Source: Arcticibacter sp045629565
GTDB lineage: Bacteria > Bacteroidota > Bacteroidia > Sphingobacteriales > Sphingobacteriaceae
DNA: 64,000 bases
NCBI RefSeq assembly: GCF_045629565.1
Contig: NZ_JAZQRL010000125.1
Location: 1 to 64,000 of the forward strand
Reading direction: 5' to 3'
Positions 7,576 through 16,935 of the stretch are shown piece by piece; positions within the stretch are counted from its first letter, which is position 1, and every line of letters begins with the position of its first letter. The notes beneath the pieces were generated by a model. The model was not told where the DNA came from, searched no databases, and worked only from the letters and a program-made list of their open reading frames with translations. A program made the translations under genes and the position numbers.

Positions 7576-10575
7576 TTAAAATTGTGTGCGTAATCCGAAA
7601 ACGTAAGATCTTACCTGAGGTCTTGTGGTCTGCGTATTGAATTCAGGGTCGAGACCATCCCATTTGGTGAAGGTGGCGACGTTTTTGGCATTGACAAAGA
7701 ACTGAAGACGTTCCAGCTTAAGCTTGGATAGCACAAGGGACGGCAGGGTATAGCTCAGGGAAATATCCTGAAGCCTGATGAAACTGGCGTCTGTTGTCTC
7801 ATCATCAAAATAAAGCAGCCCGTATGGATTGGCATCGTCTCTGTTGGCCGGATATGTATTGATCGGGTTTTCAGGGGTCCAGAATTGCCGGTTCAGCGCT
7901 CCATTACGACCATCGAAATAAGTATTCAGCAGTGAATTTGACTTTCTTACGCCCTGAACGGAGCGGATAAAGAAGCTAAACGCAAAGTTCTTATAGCTGA
8001 ATGTATTCGTTAATCCGGCGATGTAGGACGGCACCTGAGAACTTAAGACAACACGGTCGTACTCGGGAGATATCTTTCCGTCGGGAACTCCGTCCGGACC
8101 GCTTACATCGCGCAGTTTGACATCACCAGGCTTAGCCTGTGGTTGTGCCGAGCCCTCCACGATGTCGTTTTGCTGCCATATACCGTCGAAAACATAGCCA
8201 TAGTTTACATCGATCGGCTCTCCTACGAACCATCTGTTTCCGATGTCGCTGATGTAACTTCCGCTGGCATCAGTCAGACCGACATTGTCTATCCTGTTAA
8301 TAGCACGTGAAATGTTCAGGTCCGTGCTCCAGCTGAAGTTGGTTTTCCTGATATTGACGCTGGAAACGGTGAAGTCGATTCCCCGGTTGCTTGTTTTTCC
8401 GATGTTCTGGCGGATGCTCTTCACTCCGTTTACCGGCGAAATGAGTTTATCCAGCAAGAGGTCTGTTGTACTCGTTCTGAAATAGTCTACAGATCCACTG
8501 ATTCGTCCGGACAAGAAGCTAAAGTCAAGCCCTCCATTGAATCCGAGGGTCGTTTCCCATCCAAGAGAAGGGTCGCCGAGGCGGTTAGGATAATATCCCA
8601 GCGCCGGTGTTTTACCTGTAGTCAGGTTATGCTGCGGAGAAAGCTGAGGCAGCGTAGAGTAAGGGTCGATGGCTTGCTGACCGTTTTCTCCGTAAGAAGC
8701 ACGCAGTTTCAGATTATCCAGCCAATCATACTTCTCCATGAAGCTTTCGCTGGACATATTCCAGGCTAGGGCTACGGAAGGAAACACACCGAATTTGGTG
8801 TCTGCACCGAAACCGGAGAAGCCGTCACGTCTTGCAGTCAGGGTCAACAGATACTTGCCATTGTACGTGTAGTTTACCCTGGCCATCTGTGATATATTTG
8901 CCTGCTTTACATACTCGTCCCTCCCAACCGCCGTTGTGGCGATACCATTTTGAAAAAACGACTGAAGATCACTTGGAAAACCCACGGAATTTAAAGCATG
9001 AACCTTTTTTGTGCGCTCCTGTGCACTGTACAACCCGGTAAAGTCCAGATCGTGCTTTCCAAACTTCCGGTTATAGTTAACGATGTGCTCAATCAGCCAG
9101 TCGGAGGTGTTGTCATTTGAGGTGAGGGCCTCTCCTTTTCCTTCAAAACCGCGTTTAGTATCCCGGCCGTAATAGGTTTCAATGGTATTGTTCCTATAGG
9201 TATAGCCCGTATTCGCTTTATACGACAAGCCTTTAACAAAGGGGAAGTCGATTTTGATAAAGTTGGTACTAACCACAGACTTGGCATCATCGTTATTGAT
9301 AATGTTCAGCGATTCTAGTGGATTTGCCCAAAAAGGGTCTTCCGGCCATGGGCGAATATTGATAGAACCGTCTTCATTAAAGGCTGGCACCAGCGGGTTC
9401 ATGCCGAATGCATCGGAGAAGCGCACCGGCTCTCCACCGCGGTCTGCAGACGCAAGTTGTGTATTTGTTCCGAGCGTTAACCATGGAGTGATCTTTGAAT
9501 CCAGGTTCAGGCGAAGCGTGGTTCTTGTAAAGTCGTCATTCTTTGCGATACCTTTGGCGTCGTTGAAGGTTCCGGACAGGTAGTAACGGGTATCCTCCGT
9601 ACCTCCTGAAACCCCGACACTGTGCTGCTGTCTGGAACCTGTCCTGGTGCCCAGCTTCACCCAATCGGTAGTAAGTCCCTGGTCGAACGAGGCCTGCTCT
9701 GTAGGAGAAATTGCTGCCTGGTTGATCCGGTCGACCTTGTTTTTATAGAAGGTTGGCCCATCCATCATATCGGGCAGGGAGGCAATTTCGTCGATTCCAT
9801 AGTTGGCGTCATAAGTGATCCTGGCTTTACCGGGTTTTCCGCGCTTGGTAGTGATAATGATAACTCCATTTGCTGCGCGGGCACCGTATATGGCTGCTGA
9901 AGACGCATCCTTGAGCACATCGATGGACTCGATATCGTTGGGATTGATCTCGGAGAAGCTGTTGAAATATGGAATACCGTCCAAAATGATCAGCGGACCG
10001 TTCGACGCCTTAATGGAGCGCCGTCCACGGATCTGTATATTATTGTTTCCTCCCTCAGCGCTGGGCTCGTTAGTAGCAATGCTAAGCCCGGCAACTTTGC
10101 CCTGCAAAGCCTGCCCTACATTTGTTTGCGGCATGGTTTCCAGATCCTTCGTTTTGAAGCTGGCTATTGCGCCGGTGACATCGCTTTTCTTGCGTGTTCC
10201 GTAACCGACAACGACCACTTCCGACAAGGCATTATCGCCCATCTCCAGCGTTACGTTGAGGGTTTGACTAGTACCGGCGGGCACTTCTTTACTTTGGAAC
10301 CCTATATAAGTAAACACCAGTACCGGGTTACTACCCGAGACCGGAATACTGTACTCTCCATTCCCGCTGGACATCGTGCCCTGATTGGTTCCTTTTATTT
10401 TGACGCTGACGCCCGGAAGCGTTTCACCCTGCGGGTCTTTTATTGTACCCTTCAGAACTCTTTGCTGTGCATAAGAAGAAACACATATCAGGTACATACA
10501 TAGGATCATTATCACCCGGAGCCCTCTTTTTATAGGCAGAGCTGCGAGATCTTTCTTCCAGTAAAAATCTTTCAT
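7576..10575 (-). CDS. susC: SusC-family TonB-linked outer-membrane transporter
   Basis: A 999-residue SusC/RagA family porin that imports glycan fragments across the outer membrane using TonB energy. A signal peptide (about 1-36, ending SSYAQ) is followed by a carboxypeptidase-D-regulatory-like domain (about 40-115), the conserved segment SEVVVVGYGTRKK, a plug domain (about 125-240, with IRGRRSI and DGIPY) and a 22-strand type beta-barrel to the C-terminal aromatic residue (GLRTQF). There is no extra N-terminal STN domain, so anti-sigma signalling is not expected; control more likely comes from the hybrid sensor kinase encoded upstream. It heads the predicted susC-susD-GH2-GH10-GH3-GH3 operon and has a 265-base control region ahead of it. 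Confidence 0.97.
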   Translation of the reverse strand: MKDFYWKKDLAALPIKRGLRVIMILCMYLICVSSYAQQRVLKGTIKDPQGETLPGVSVKIKGTNQGTMSSGNGEYSIPVSGSNPVLVFTYIGFQSKEVPAGTSQTLNVTLEMGDNALSEVVVVGYGTRKKSDVTGAIASFKTKDLETMPQTNVGQALQGKVAGLSIATNEPSAEGGNNNIQIRGRRSIKASNGPLIILDGIPYFNSFSEINPNDIESIDVLKDASSAAIYGARAANGVIIITTKRGKPGKARITYDANYGIDEIASLPDMMDGPTFYKNKVDRINQAAISPTEQASFDQGLTTDWVKLGTRTGSRQQHSVGVSGGTEDTRYYLSGTFNDAKGIAKNDDFTRTTLRLNLDSKITPWLTLGTNTQLASADRGGEPVRFSDAFGMNPLVPAFNEDGSINIRPWPEDPFWANPLESLNIINNDDAKSVVSTNFIKIDFPFVKGLSYKANTGYTYRNNTIETYYGRDTKRGFEGKGEALTSNDNTSDWLIEHIVNYNRKFGKHDLDFTGLYSAQERTKKVHALNSVGFPSDLQSFFQNGIATTAVGRDEYVKQANISQMARVNYTYNGKYLLTLTARRDGFSGFGADTKFGVFPSVALAWNMSSESFMEKYDWLDNLKLRASYGENGQQAIDPYSTLPQLSPQHNLTTGKTPALGYYPNRLGDPSLGWETTLGFNGGLDFSFLSGRISGSVDYFRTSTTDLLLDKLISPVNGVKSIRQNIGKTSNRGIDFTVSSVNIRKTNFSWSTDLNISRAINRIDNVGLTDASGSYISDIGNRWFVGEPIDVNYGYVFDGIWQQNDIVEGSAQPQAKPGDVKLRDVSGPDGVPDGKISPEYDRVVLSSQVPSYIAGLTNTFSYKNFAFSFFIRSVQGVRKSNSLLNTYFDGRNGALNRQFWTPENPINTYPANRDDANPYGLLYFDDETTDASFIRLQDISLSYTLPSLVLSKLKLERLQFFVNAKNVATFTKWDGLDPEFNTQTTRPQVRSYVFGLRTQF

Positions 10576-10669
10576 TGTTAATTGGTTTAATATTTTTTCG
10601 ATTAGTGTTTGCCCTGAGTTAGCTGCTCATGGCGCTGTAGTAATTCAACGGTTTCCTTTCTTACATACT

Positions 10670-10800
10670 CATTATTGGTTAATAGGTTACATCTGCTTCG
10701 TTGAGTCGATGCTTCGAAACAACTGTACAAATATCTCCCTTATGCCACCCGGGAGGGTGTCTGAGCGTACGTAAATGGGGTTGCATTTATACCAATAATG
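10670..10800. repeat. Inverted 10-mer pair in susC control region
   Basis: CATTATTGGT at 10670-10679 is exactly reverse-complementary to ACCAATAATG at 10791-10800, on either side of the candidate -7 element. The related 10-mer TTAACCAATA, present here as its complement at 10673-10682, recurs at 22883-22892 before the esterase/GH8 cluster. A shared regulator site is possible; chance occurrence in A/T-rich DNA is not excluded. Confidence 0.35.
10746..10759. repeat. Small GC-rich hairpin upstream of susC
   Basis: CACCC (10746-10750) and GGGTG (10755-10759) form a perfect 5-bp inverted repeat around GGGA. It lies about 10 bases upstream of the candidate -7 element on the susC strand, where the -33 region would be expected. 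It could be an operator half-site pair; the function is unknown. Confidence 0.3.
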
Positions 10801-10840
10801 GCGTTTTGAGGCGTCATAGCCCTGTTAGGCGAGTTTGCTA

Positions 10841-13800
10841 CTAGATATCTGAACCGTTGAGAGATTCTTCTTTCACCTTCTTTATGTATTCGGATGGTGA
10901 TAACTGGTGGAATTTTCGAAACTCACGACTAAAGTGCTTGCGGTCGTTAAACCCGACCTGATAAGCAACCTCTGATACGTTCATGGAAGTTTGTGAGAAG
11001 AGCACGGCTGCTTTTTTCAGACGCATGTTTTTAACCAAATCCGCCACGGAAAAACCGGTGATACTTTGGACTTTTTTGTAGAGGACGGTACGGCTCATGT
11101 TCATTTCCTTAACCAGTTCCTCCACCCCGAAATCAGAATCGGCCATGCGGGCGTCGATGACTTCCATCAACCTGTTCAGGAATTTATGCTCCGGGGATTC
11201 CACTGTTATTACGGATGGTTCCAGAATAAGCTGCTGAGTAAATTTTTGCCGCATAAGCTCCTGGGCCGCCAAAAGATTGCGGATATTCAAGGTTAAAATC
11301 TGCGGATTGAAAGGCTTGGATATATAGGCGTTGGCACCGGTACTTAAACCCTCGACCTGATGATCCAGCGATGCCCGCGCTGTTAGTAGTATTACCGGGA
11401 TATGGCTTGTGCTTTCGGCAGATTTAACCGCATCACAGAGCTGTAAACCGTCTACCTCCGGCATCATGATATCACTTACTATCAAATCCGGAATTTCTTG
11501 TTCCATGTATTTTAAGGCCTCAGCACCATTTGAAAATTCAACGATATTGTAGTCGTCCTTCAGGCAATCAGCAATAAGCCCGCGCACCTCTTCATTATCC
11601 TCCGCCAGCAAAATGGTATAAGGCTTGGCCGTGGCTTCGCTGACCCTTTCTGGGCCTGGGTCGGCTTGCACAGTCTGATCTGGCAGTTGGGGGGCCGGCT
11701 TCAGGATCACAGGAGTATTTGCCAGTATGTCTGCGTCTTCTAAATGCAGACTTCCCCGTCTCAGCGAAATGCTGAACACAGTTAGACCTAAGCCATTCTC
11801 ATGGCTTTGCACAGAAATAGTCCCCTTATGCTTTTCAACGATACTTTTAGAGAGGGCTAAACCTATTCCACTTCCGATGTTCTGCCGGCCTCTGTCGTCG
11901 ACCTGAAAGAAGCTCTCGAAGAGCTTTTCATGAAAATCCTCCGGAATACCCCGGCCATTATCCGTGATGCGGATGTCCACCCACTCAGCCTGGTCTTGTC
12001 TTGTGGAAATACGGAGACTGATCTCTCCGTTATCATCAGTGAATTTAAAGGCGTTTGATAATAAGTTCATGATCACCTTCTCCATCTGAGCTTCGTCGAA
12101 GTAAAGTTCGAGTTCCTGCACTTCGGAGTGGAAGTGATACCGAATGCCTCTTTGGGAGGCCAACTCGGTAAAGGAGTCAAAAATCCGCTGACAAAAAGGA
12201 ATGAGATCCTGGGAAGCACAGCGTACTTTCATATGACCCTCTTCGGCCTTGCGAAAGTCAAGCAGCTCCGTTATCAGCTTCATTAAGCGGTCGGCATTAT
12301 TTTTCACCACGTTCAACTGCTTATGGATTCCCTCATATCTGCCATCCTGAAGTAAACGTTCGAGGGGTCCTATGATCAACGTCAGAGGCGTTCGGATCTC
12401 GTGGGAAATATTGGTGAAGAAATTCAGTTTCATCTGGTACAACTCCTGCTGTCTTTCGTTCTGAACATGTTCGAGATATAGATCCCTCTTCAATAATGCC
12501 CGGTTCCTGATGAACCTGAAGATAATAAAAAGGATACCTGCCGAAAGCAGAAAATAAATAAGATAGGCCCACCAGGTCTTCCATAATGGAGGGAGAACGG
12601 TTATTTTGATCACCGTCGGCCGGTTATTCCAAACTCCATCATTATTGGAGGCCTTCACCATGAAAACGTACTCTCCCGGTTCAAGATTGGTAAAGCTGGC
12701 TACCCGCTGATTCCCGACGTAGCTCCAACCCTGATGGCCTGAGATACCCTTAAGCTTATAAGCGTACTGATTATGCTCAGGATTGATATAGTTTAACCCC
12801 GCATAGCGGAAGCTGATATAGTTTTGATTGTATTGCAGGGTTATCTCGGTGGTCTCGGTAATGGACTGTTTTAAAGGTGAACCTTCGACACCGAAGCGCA
12901 CAGGGCGGTTTTCGATCAAGAACTCGGTAAAGACGACGTTTGGCCGGTAATTATTTTTAACAATTTTATCGGGGAAAAAGCGGGTAATGCCACTCATTCC
13001 GCCGAAGAGCAGCTCTCCATCCTTGGAGCGAATTGCCGCACCCAGGAAATGCGTACTCGACAAGCCGCTCGTTACGGTGTAGTTGACGGTTTGAACGATT
13101 GATTTAGGCGAAGGTGATCCGGGACTTTTCATGATCAGCTCCACTATACCTTTGTTGGTATTAAGCCATAAGTGTCCTCTTTTATCCTCGACTATCGCCA
13201 GCACTACATCATTTGAAGCTCCTGCGTCCAGCTTAAACCGATGAAATCGCTTCTTCACGACATCAAAATAGTTCAGCCCCCCCTCAGTGCCTATCCAGAT
13301 CCGTTGTTTTGAATCCTGAAAAACGGAGAGGATGGAATTGTTGCTTAGTGAAGTTTCACTTTTATCGTTTCGGTAATTGCTGAAACGGTGTGTTTTCGTG
13401 TCCAGGTAATTCAGTCCGTTCTCCGTCCCTACCAGTATATTATTCTGTGCGTCCCTTCTGAGAACCGTAATATTGTTGTCTTTCAGTGCATCTTTTCTGT
13501 CCGCATCCGCCTGATAAATGCGATTTACACCGTTATAGCCCAGGAACTGAATACCACCCGTCAACGTGGCGACCCAGACACCCTCAGGATCTTCCAGAAC
13601 CGAAATTACTCGACTGTCTTTTGAGTCTGCCAGCTTTACGTATTCAAAACGGCCGCTGGACTTCTCAAAACGATACAAGCCGTCGAAAGTACCTACCCAC
13701 ATATTACCCCGGTTATCTTTTGCCAGAGCTCTGACGATATTATTAGACTTGTTAAGCCGCGTATCCCTTACCTGGTAGTATCGCGATATTCCCGCTTTTC

Positions 13801-14986
13801 TGTCGAGGTAGTTAAGCCCTCCTCCATTGGTCCCTACCCAAAGGCCTCCATCATCTTCCTCTAACATGGATGTTACTACATGATTATTCAAGCCGAGTCG
13901 TTCATTCCCTATGCGTTCGCCGATATTGGTAAAATTGGAGTTCCCCGGATAATAGATATCAATACCGCCTGCAAAGGTTCCTATCCAGATATTACCCGCC
14001 TGATCGCGCATGAAATTCCATATCAAACTATAGCTCAAGCTGTTCGGATCTGATTTCTCATGCTGATAGTTGGCAAACTTTTCTGTAGAAGGATTGAATA
14101 TGCTAAGTCCTTCCCTGGTAGCGATCCACACACTTTCATCTTCATGGACAAAAATATCTTTGATTCCATCAGACCGTAGTCGGCTTATACCTGGTCCGCT
14201 ATGTCTGTAATTAATGCAGCTATTCCTGGAACGGTCATACTTAAAGACACCAGAATTCTCGGTACCGAACCATAAATTACCCTTTCTGTCTGAACGTATG
14301 ATGAGTACCTTACTTTTCATCAGCCGCTGATCGGCCTTAAGAACTTCGGGCATCGGTAAGACGCTCTTCGTCAGCACGTCAATCCGTGTAAGTCCCGCAT
14401 TGAGGCCTATCCATACGGAATTGTCGCGATCCTGATAAGCGCTCCAGGTCTTCCCGTTATATGTTCCGGATGAGCGCGGAAGGCGGGGAATAGAGAGAAG
14501 CCTCGCTGCTCCGGGCTCGACCAACTTTAAGCCCTTGAGCGTTGATACCCAGATCTGGCCCCCGCTGTCCTCCGTAATAGAGGTGACGTAGTCGGTCCCG
14601 GTACCATCCTGGAGTTTGATGCGACGAAAGCTTTCTGTCTTGCGGTCAAACAGGTTCAATCCTCCGTTAGCCGTGCCGATCCAAAGGCGCTTTTTGGAGT
14701 CCTGCAAGATGACCTGGACCCTGTTGGAGCTGATACTCAGGCTGTCGGCGTCATTACTTTGGTAGCTCTTGAATTCGTAACCGTCATACCTGAGCAATCC
14801 GTCGCTGGTGGCGATCCACACCAAACCGAGATGATCCTGAACCATGCAAAATATGGGGCTCTGTGCAAGGCCGTGCTCGTATGATATATGTTTAAAGCTC
14901 AGAGAGGCAGTTTGTGCCGCTGACTTAGCGAAAGAAAGAAATACTAAAAAGATGGAAGCTACATGCCGGATGCGGAATTCGAACAT
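10841..14986 (-). CDS. Hybrid two-component system sensor/AraC regulator of the xylan locus
   Basis: A 1381-residue hybrid two-component system protein joining sensor, kinase, receiver and DNA-binding output in one chain. It has a signal peptide (about 1-24), a periplasmic double propeller of two-component-regulator repeats (about 30-680, many WIGT/WVGT motifs such as LVWIATSDGLLRYDG), a Y_Y_Y domain (about 690-790), a membrane helix (about 803-825), HisKA with phospho-acceptor His862 (NISHEIRTPLT), an ATPase domain (about 960-1075), a receiver with Asp1172 (VSDIMMPE), and a C-terminal AraC helix-turn-helix (about 1275-1375). Such proteins bind a specific oligosaccharide in the periplasm and activate the adjacent susC operon. 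Gene order here fits this. The ligand is probably a xylo-oligosaccharide, by context only. Confidence 0.96.
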   Translation of the reverse strand: MFEFRIRHVASIFLVFLSFAKSAAQTASLSFKHISYEHGLAQSPIFCMVQDHLGLVWIATSDGLLRYDGYEFKSYQSNDADSLSISSNRVQVILQDSKKRLWIGTANGGLNLFDRKTESFRRIKLQDGTGTDYVTSITEDSGGQIWVSTLKGLKLVEPGAARLLSIPRLPRSSGTYNGKTWSAYQDRDNSVWIGLNAGLTRIDVLTKSVLPMPEVLKADQRLMKSKVLIIRSDRKGNLWFGTENSGVFKYDRSRNSCINYRHSGPGISRLRSDGIKDIFVHEDESVWIATREGLSIFNPSTEKFANYQHEKSDPNSLSYSLIWNFMRDQAGNIWIGTFAGGIDIYYPGNSNFTNIGERIGNERLGLNNHVVTSMLEEDDGGLWVGTNGGGLNYLDRKAGISRYYQVRDTRLNKSNNIVRALAKDNRGNMWVGTFDGLYRFEKSSGRFEYVKLADSKDSRVISVLEDPEGVWVATLTGGIQFLGYNGVNRIYQADADRKDALKDNNITVLRRDAQNNILVGTENGLNYLDTKTHRFSNYRNDKSETSLSNNSILSVFQDSKQRIWIGTEGGLNYFDVVKKRFHRFKLDAGASNDVVLAIVEDKRGHLWLNTNKGIVELIMKSPGSPSPKSIVQTVNYTVTSGLSSTHFLGAAIRSKDGELLFGGMSGITRFFPDKIVKNNYRPNVVFTEFLIENRPVRFGVEGSPLKQSITETTEITLQYNQNYISFRYAGLNYINPEHNQYAYKLKGISGHQGWSYVGNQRVASFTNLEPGEYVFMVKASNNDGVWNNRPTVIKITVLPPLWKTWWAYLIYFLLSAGILFIIFRFIRNRALLKRDLYLEHVQNERQQELYQMKLNFFTNISHEIRTPLTLIIGPLERLLQDGRYEGIHKQLNVVKNNADRLMKLITELLDFRKAEEGHMKVRCASQDLIPFCQRIFDSFTELASQRGIRYHFHSEVQELELYFDEAQMEKVIMNLLSNAFKFTDDNGEISLRISTRQDQAEWVDIRITDNGRGIPEDFHEKLFESFFQVDDRGRQNIGSGIGLALSKSIVEKHKGTISVQSHENGLGLTVFSISLRRGSLHLEDADILANTPVILKPAPQLPDQTVQADPGPERVSEATAKPYTILLAEDNEEVRGLIADCLKDDYNIVEFSNGAEALKYMEQEIPDLIVSDIMMPEVDGLQLCDAVKSAESTSHIPVILLTARASLDHQVEGLSTGANAYISKPFNPQILTLNIRNLLAAQELMRQKFTQQLILEPSVITVESPEHKFLNRLMEVIDARMADSDFGVEELVKEMNMSRTVLYKKVQSITGFSVADLVKNMRLKKAAVLFSQTSMNVSEVAYQVGFNDRKHFSREFRKFHQLSPSEYIKKVKEESLNGSDI

Positions 14987-15268
14987 AGATTTATTTATAA
15001 CGGCGGCTAAAATTAAGAAATCATGGTTTATTGACCTTAAGGCAGTGCCCTCTCGAACAGGTCCTGGCTAAAATAGAAAATTCGCGGCATTATGGATACC
15101 CAATACGAATATAATTGCCATGATGATCCCCATGACTGACTTAAAGGTTATCGACTTCAGTAACAGCTCAGTTTTATAATCGTATTGTCAGAAAAGGCAA
15201 ATATGACAAGCATCACTTAAAGGATTGCCCTTATTTTGTAAACTTGGGGGAACCACATAACAAACATT
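14987..15268. other. Divergent gap between HTCS and azurin genes
   Basis: A 282-base non-coding gap between divergent genes. On the plus strand a weak -7-like element TTATTTTG (15231-15238, one mismatch to TAnnTTTG) lies 31 bases before the azurin start. No clear promoter for the regulator, no hairpin and no small gene were seen. Confidence 0.4.
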
Positions 15269-15784
15269 ATGAGAAAACTATTTGCTTTAACAGCCTGCGC
15301 CCTTCCGTTGTTTCTTTGGTCATGCGGAGGAAATCAAGAAAAATCACAGCAGACCGAGACAGCGGCAACCACTGAATCCACAGCATCAGATACGGCATCT
15401 GCCGCTTCAGAAAGCTCGAGTACAGTGGTCATCACCTCTAACGATCAAATGAGATTTGACCTGGATCAGATTAAGGTTAAGGCTGGTCAGCTGGTTACGT
15501 TGACCCTAAAAAATGTTGGCGTTCTATCGAAAGAAGCGATGGGCCACAACTGGGTACTCCTGAAGCCGGGTACTGACGTTGCTGCTTTTGCTATGGAAGC
15601 GATGTCGCACAAACAAAACGAATTTATTCCCGCTAGTTCAAACGCTATTGTAGCGCATACCAAGTTGTTGGGACCAGACGAATCGGATACGATAACCTTT
15701 ACCGTTGAGAAAGGTGAATATGAATTTATTTGCAGCTTCCCCGGCCACTACGGCATTATGCGCGGAACGCTTATAGCTGAATAA
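15269..15784 (+). CDS. Azurin-like type 1 copper lipoprotein
   Basis: A 171-residue blue copper protein of the azurin family, an electron carrier in the cell envelope. A lipobox (LFLWSC, Cys19) shows lipid anchoring. Residues 20-52 form a low-complexity Thr/Ser/Ala/Glu linker that would hold the domain away from the membrane. The cupredoxin domain covers about 53-171. The copper ligands are all visible: His93 (MGHNW), Cys155 (FICSFPGH), His160 and Met164, with the azurin spacing of 5 and 4 residues. The partner (cytochrome c peroxidase, nitrite reductase or oxidase) is not encoded nearby. It is a single-gene unit ending in a strong shared terminator. Confidence 0.93.
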   Translation: MRKLFALTACALPLFLWSCGGNQEKSQQTETAATTESTASDTASAASESSSTVVITSNDQMRFDLDQIKVKAGQLVTLTLKNVGVLSKEAMGHNWVLLKPGTDVAAFAMEAMSHKQNEFIPASSNAIVAHTKLLGPDESDTITFTVEKGEYEFICSFPGHYGIMRGTLIAE

Positions 15785-15794
15785 CAGCTTATCC

Positions 15795-15849
15795 ATATAA
15801 TATATAAAGGGAGGTCGACGTTATGTCGACCTCCCTTTATATATTATAT
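15795..15849. terminator. 25-bp perfect hairpin, bidirectional terminator
   Basis: A perfect 25-base inverted repeat (15795-15819 and 15825-15849) with a 5-base loop lies between the convergent azurin and nrdF genes. The outer stem is A/T-rich and the core is GGGAGGTCGAC. It overlaps the first base of the nrdF stop codon. It should stop transcription from both sides. Confidence 0.88.
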
Positions 15850-16832
15850 TAGTTGTAATTTTCGACCAGCAGTTGAAAGTCTTCATCCCGCAGGTGGACG
15901 ATCTCGGTCGCCTTTTCGTAATTTGTAGACTTCTTGGAAAAGAAATCATGTTGTGTCGTGTCAACATTCAGGCCATTTAGTACAATCGGGTTGATTTCCT
16001 TCACCTCGAACATTTCATCAAAGCCAAGATTCATTAAGGCTTTGTTTGCATTGTACCGAACATACTCCTTGACCTCGGCAGTCAAACCAATATCGGTATA
16101 TACTTCGTCGGTGTATTTTAGTTCGTTTTCATATAAAGCGTTCATCAACTCGTTCATTTCCCTTTTAGCTGCTTCCTTATCATCAAGTCTTTTAAAGACA
16201 TCCTGTGCCAGTAAGCCTACAAAGACCCCGTGAATGGATTCGTCAGCAACGATCTTCTTGATGATGTCGGCACTGGCTACCATCTGTCCTTGTCCGCATA
16301 ACCATAAGGGCATGAAAAAGCCACTGTAGAAAAGAAAAGACTCCAAGAGTACCGATGCGGCGAGCGACATAAACAGCTCGTGGTCGGTAATCTCCGACTT
16401 ATCCAGCGCGCGGTAATATTTGTCGATAGTTGCCGCCTTGAGCTGCAGGCGCTTGTTCTCCTGAACCCAGGTAAAGAGATCATTAATTTCGGGAGTACTG
16501 CAGACGGTAGTAAAAATGGTGGAGTAAGATTTGGCATGAATGGCCTCCATCATACACATAAACGACAGTACCGCCTTGTTTTGCAGCGAATCAATGTGAT
16601 CGATAATCTTAGGCATACCCGTATGACTTTGCAAGGTATCGAGCAGAGTTAATCCGCCAAGGGCGTGTTTATAGGCATCCTGAATGCCCGGCTCCAGGCT
16701 CTTCCAGCTGTCTATATCTTTAGAGGGTATGTATTCGGTATCCACCCAAAACTGACGGATATTCTGCTCCCAGAAAAGCCCTGCGTAATCATTATCGGGG
16801 GTGTTCCAGTTAACTGCGGTGTATGGTTTCAT
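15849..16832 (-). CDS. nrdF: Ribonucleotide reductase class Ib, beta (radical) subunit
   Basis: A 327-residue small subunit that makes the tyrosyl radical used to reduce ribonucleotides to deoxyribonucleotides. All dimetal ligands can be found by comparison with Salmonella NrdF: Asp65 (LTLLDT), Glu96 and His99 (MEAIHAKSY), Glu164 (LLESFLFYS), Glu198 and His201 (ADESIH). The radical Tyr103 is intact, so this is not a metal-free class Ie type. Assignment to class Ib rather than Ia rests on nrdI and nrdH in the same operon. With NrdI present, a dimanganese cofactor is likely. It lies 103 bases after nrdE, the widest gap within the operon. Confidence 0.94.
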   Translation of the reverse strand: MKPYTAVNWNTPDNDYAGLFWEQNIRQFWVDTEYIPSKDIDSWKSLEPGIQDAYKHALGGLTLLDTLQSHTGMPKIIDHIDSLQNKAVLSFMCMMEAIHAKSYSTIFTTVCSTPEINDLFTWVQENKRLQLKAATIDKYYRALDKSEITDHELFMSLAASVLLESFLFYSGFFMPLWLCGQGQMVASADIIKKIVADESIHGVFVGLLAQDVFKRLDDKEAAKREMNELMNALYENELKYTDEVYTDIGLTAEVKEYVRYNANKALMNLGFDEMFEVKEINPIVLNGLNVDTTQHDFFSKKSTNYEKATEIVHLRDEDFQLLVENYN

Positions 16833-16935
16833 CAGGATATTATATCTTTTTAAATGATGACGAAGCTAGCAGGTGCAGATTCATGCTTGTATGGAGCGCC
16901 GGGCTCCTGCTAGCTTCATTGTATGTTCTTTGTCT

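Larger units (their letters stand above)
10576..10840 (-). promoter_or_regulatory. Control region upstream of susC
   Basis: A 265-base gap between susC and the hybrid regulator gene. On the minus strand a -7-like element GATATTTG (10728-10735) matches TAnnTTTG with one mismatch; no convincing -33 TTTG is placed ahead of it, as is common for activator-dependent promoters. The gap also holds a split inverted 10-mer (10670-10679 and 10791-10800) and a GC-rich hairpin (10746-10759), listed separately. Activation by the AraC domain of the neighbouring regulator is inference. Confidence 0.5.
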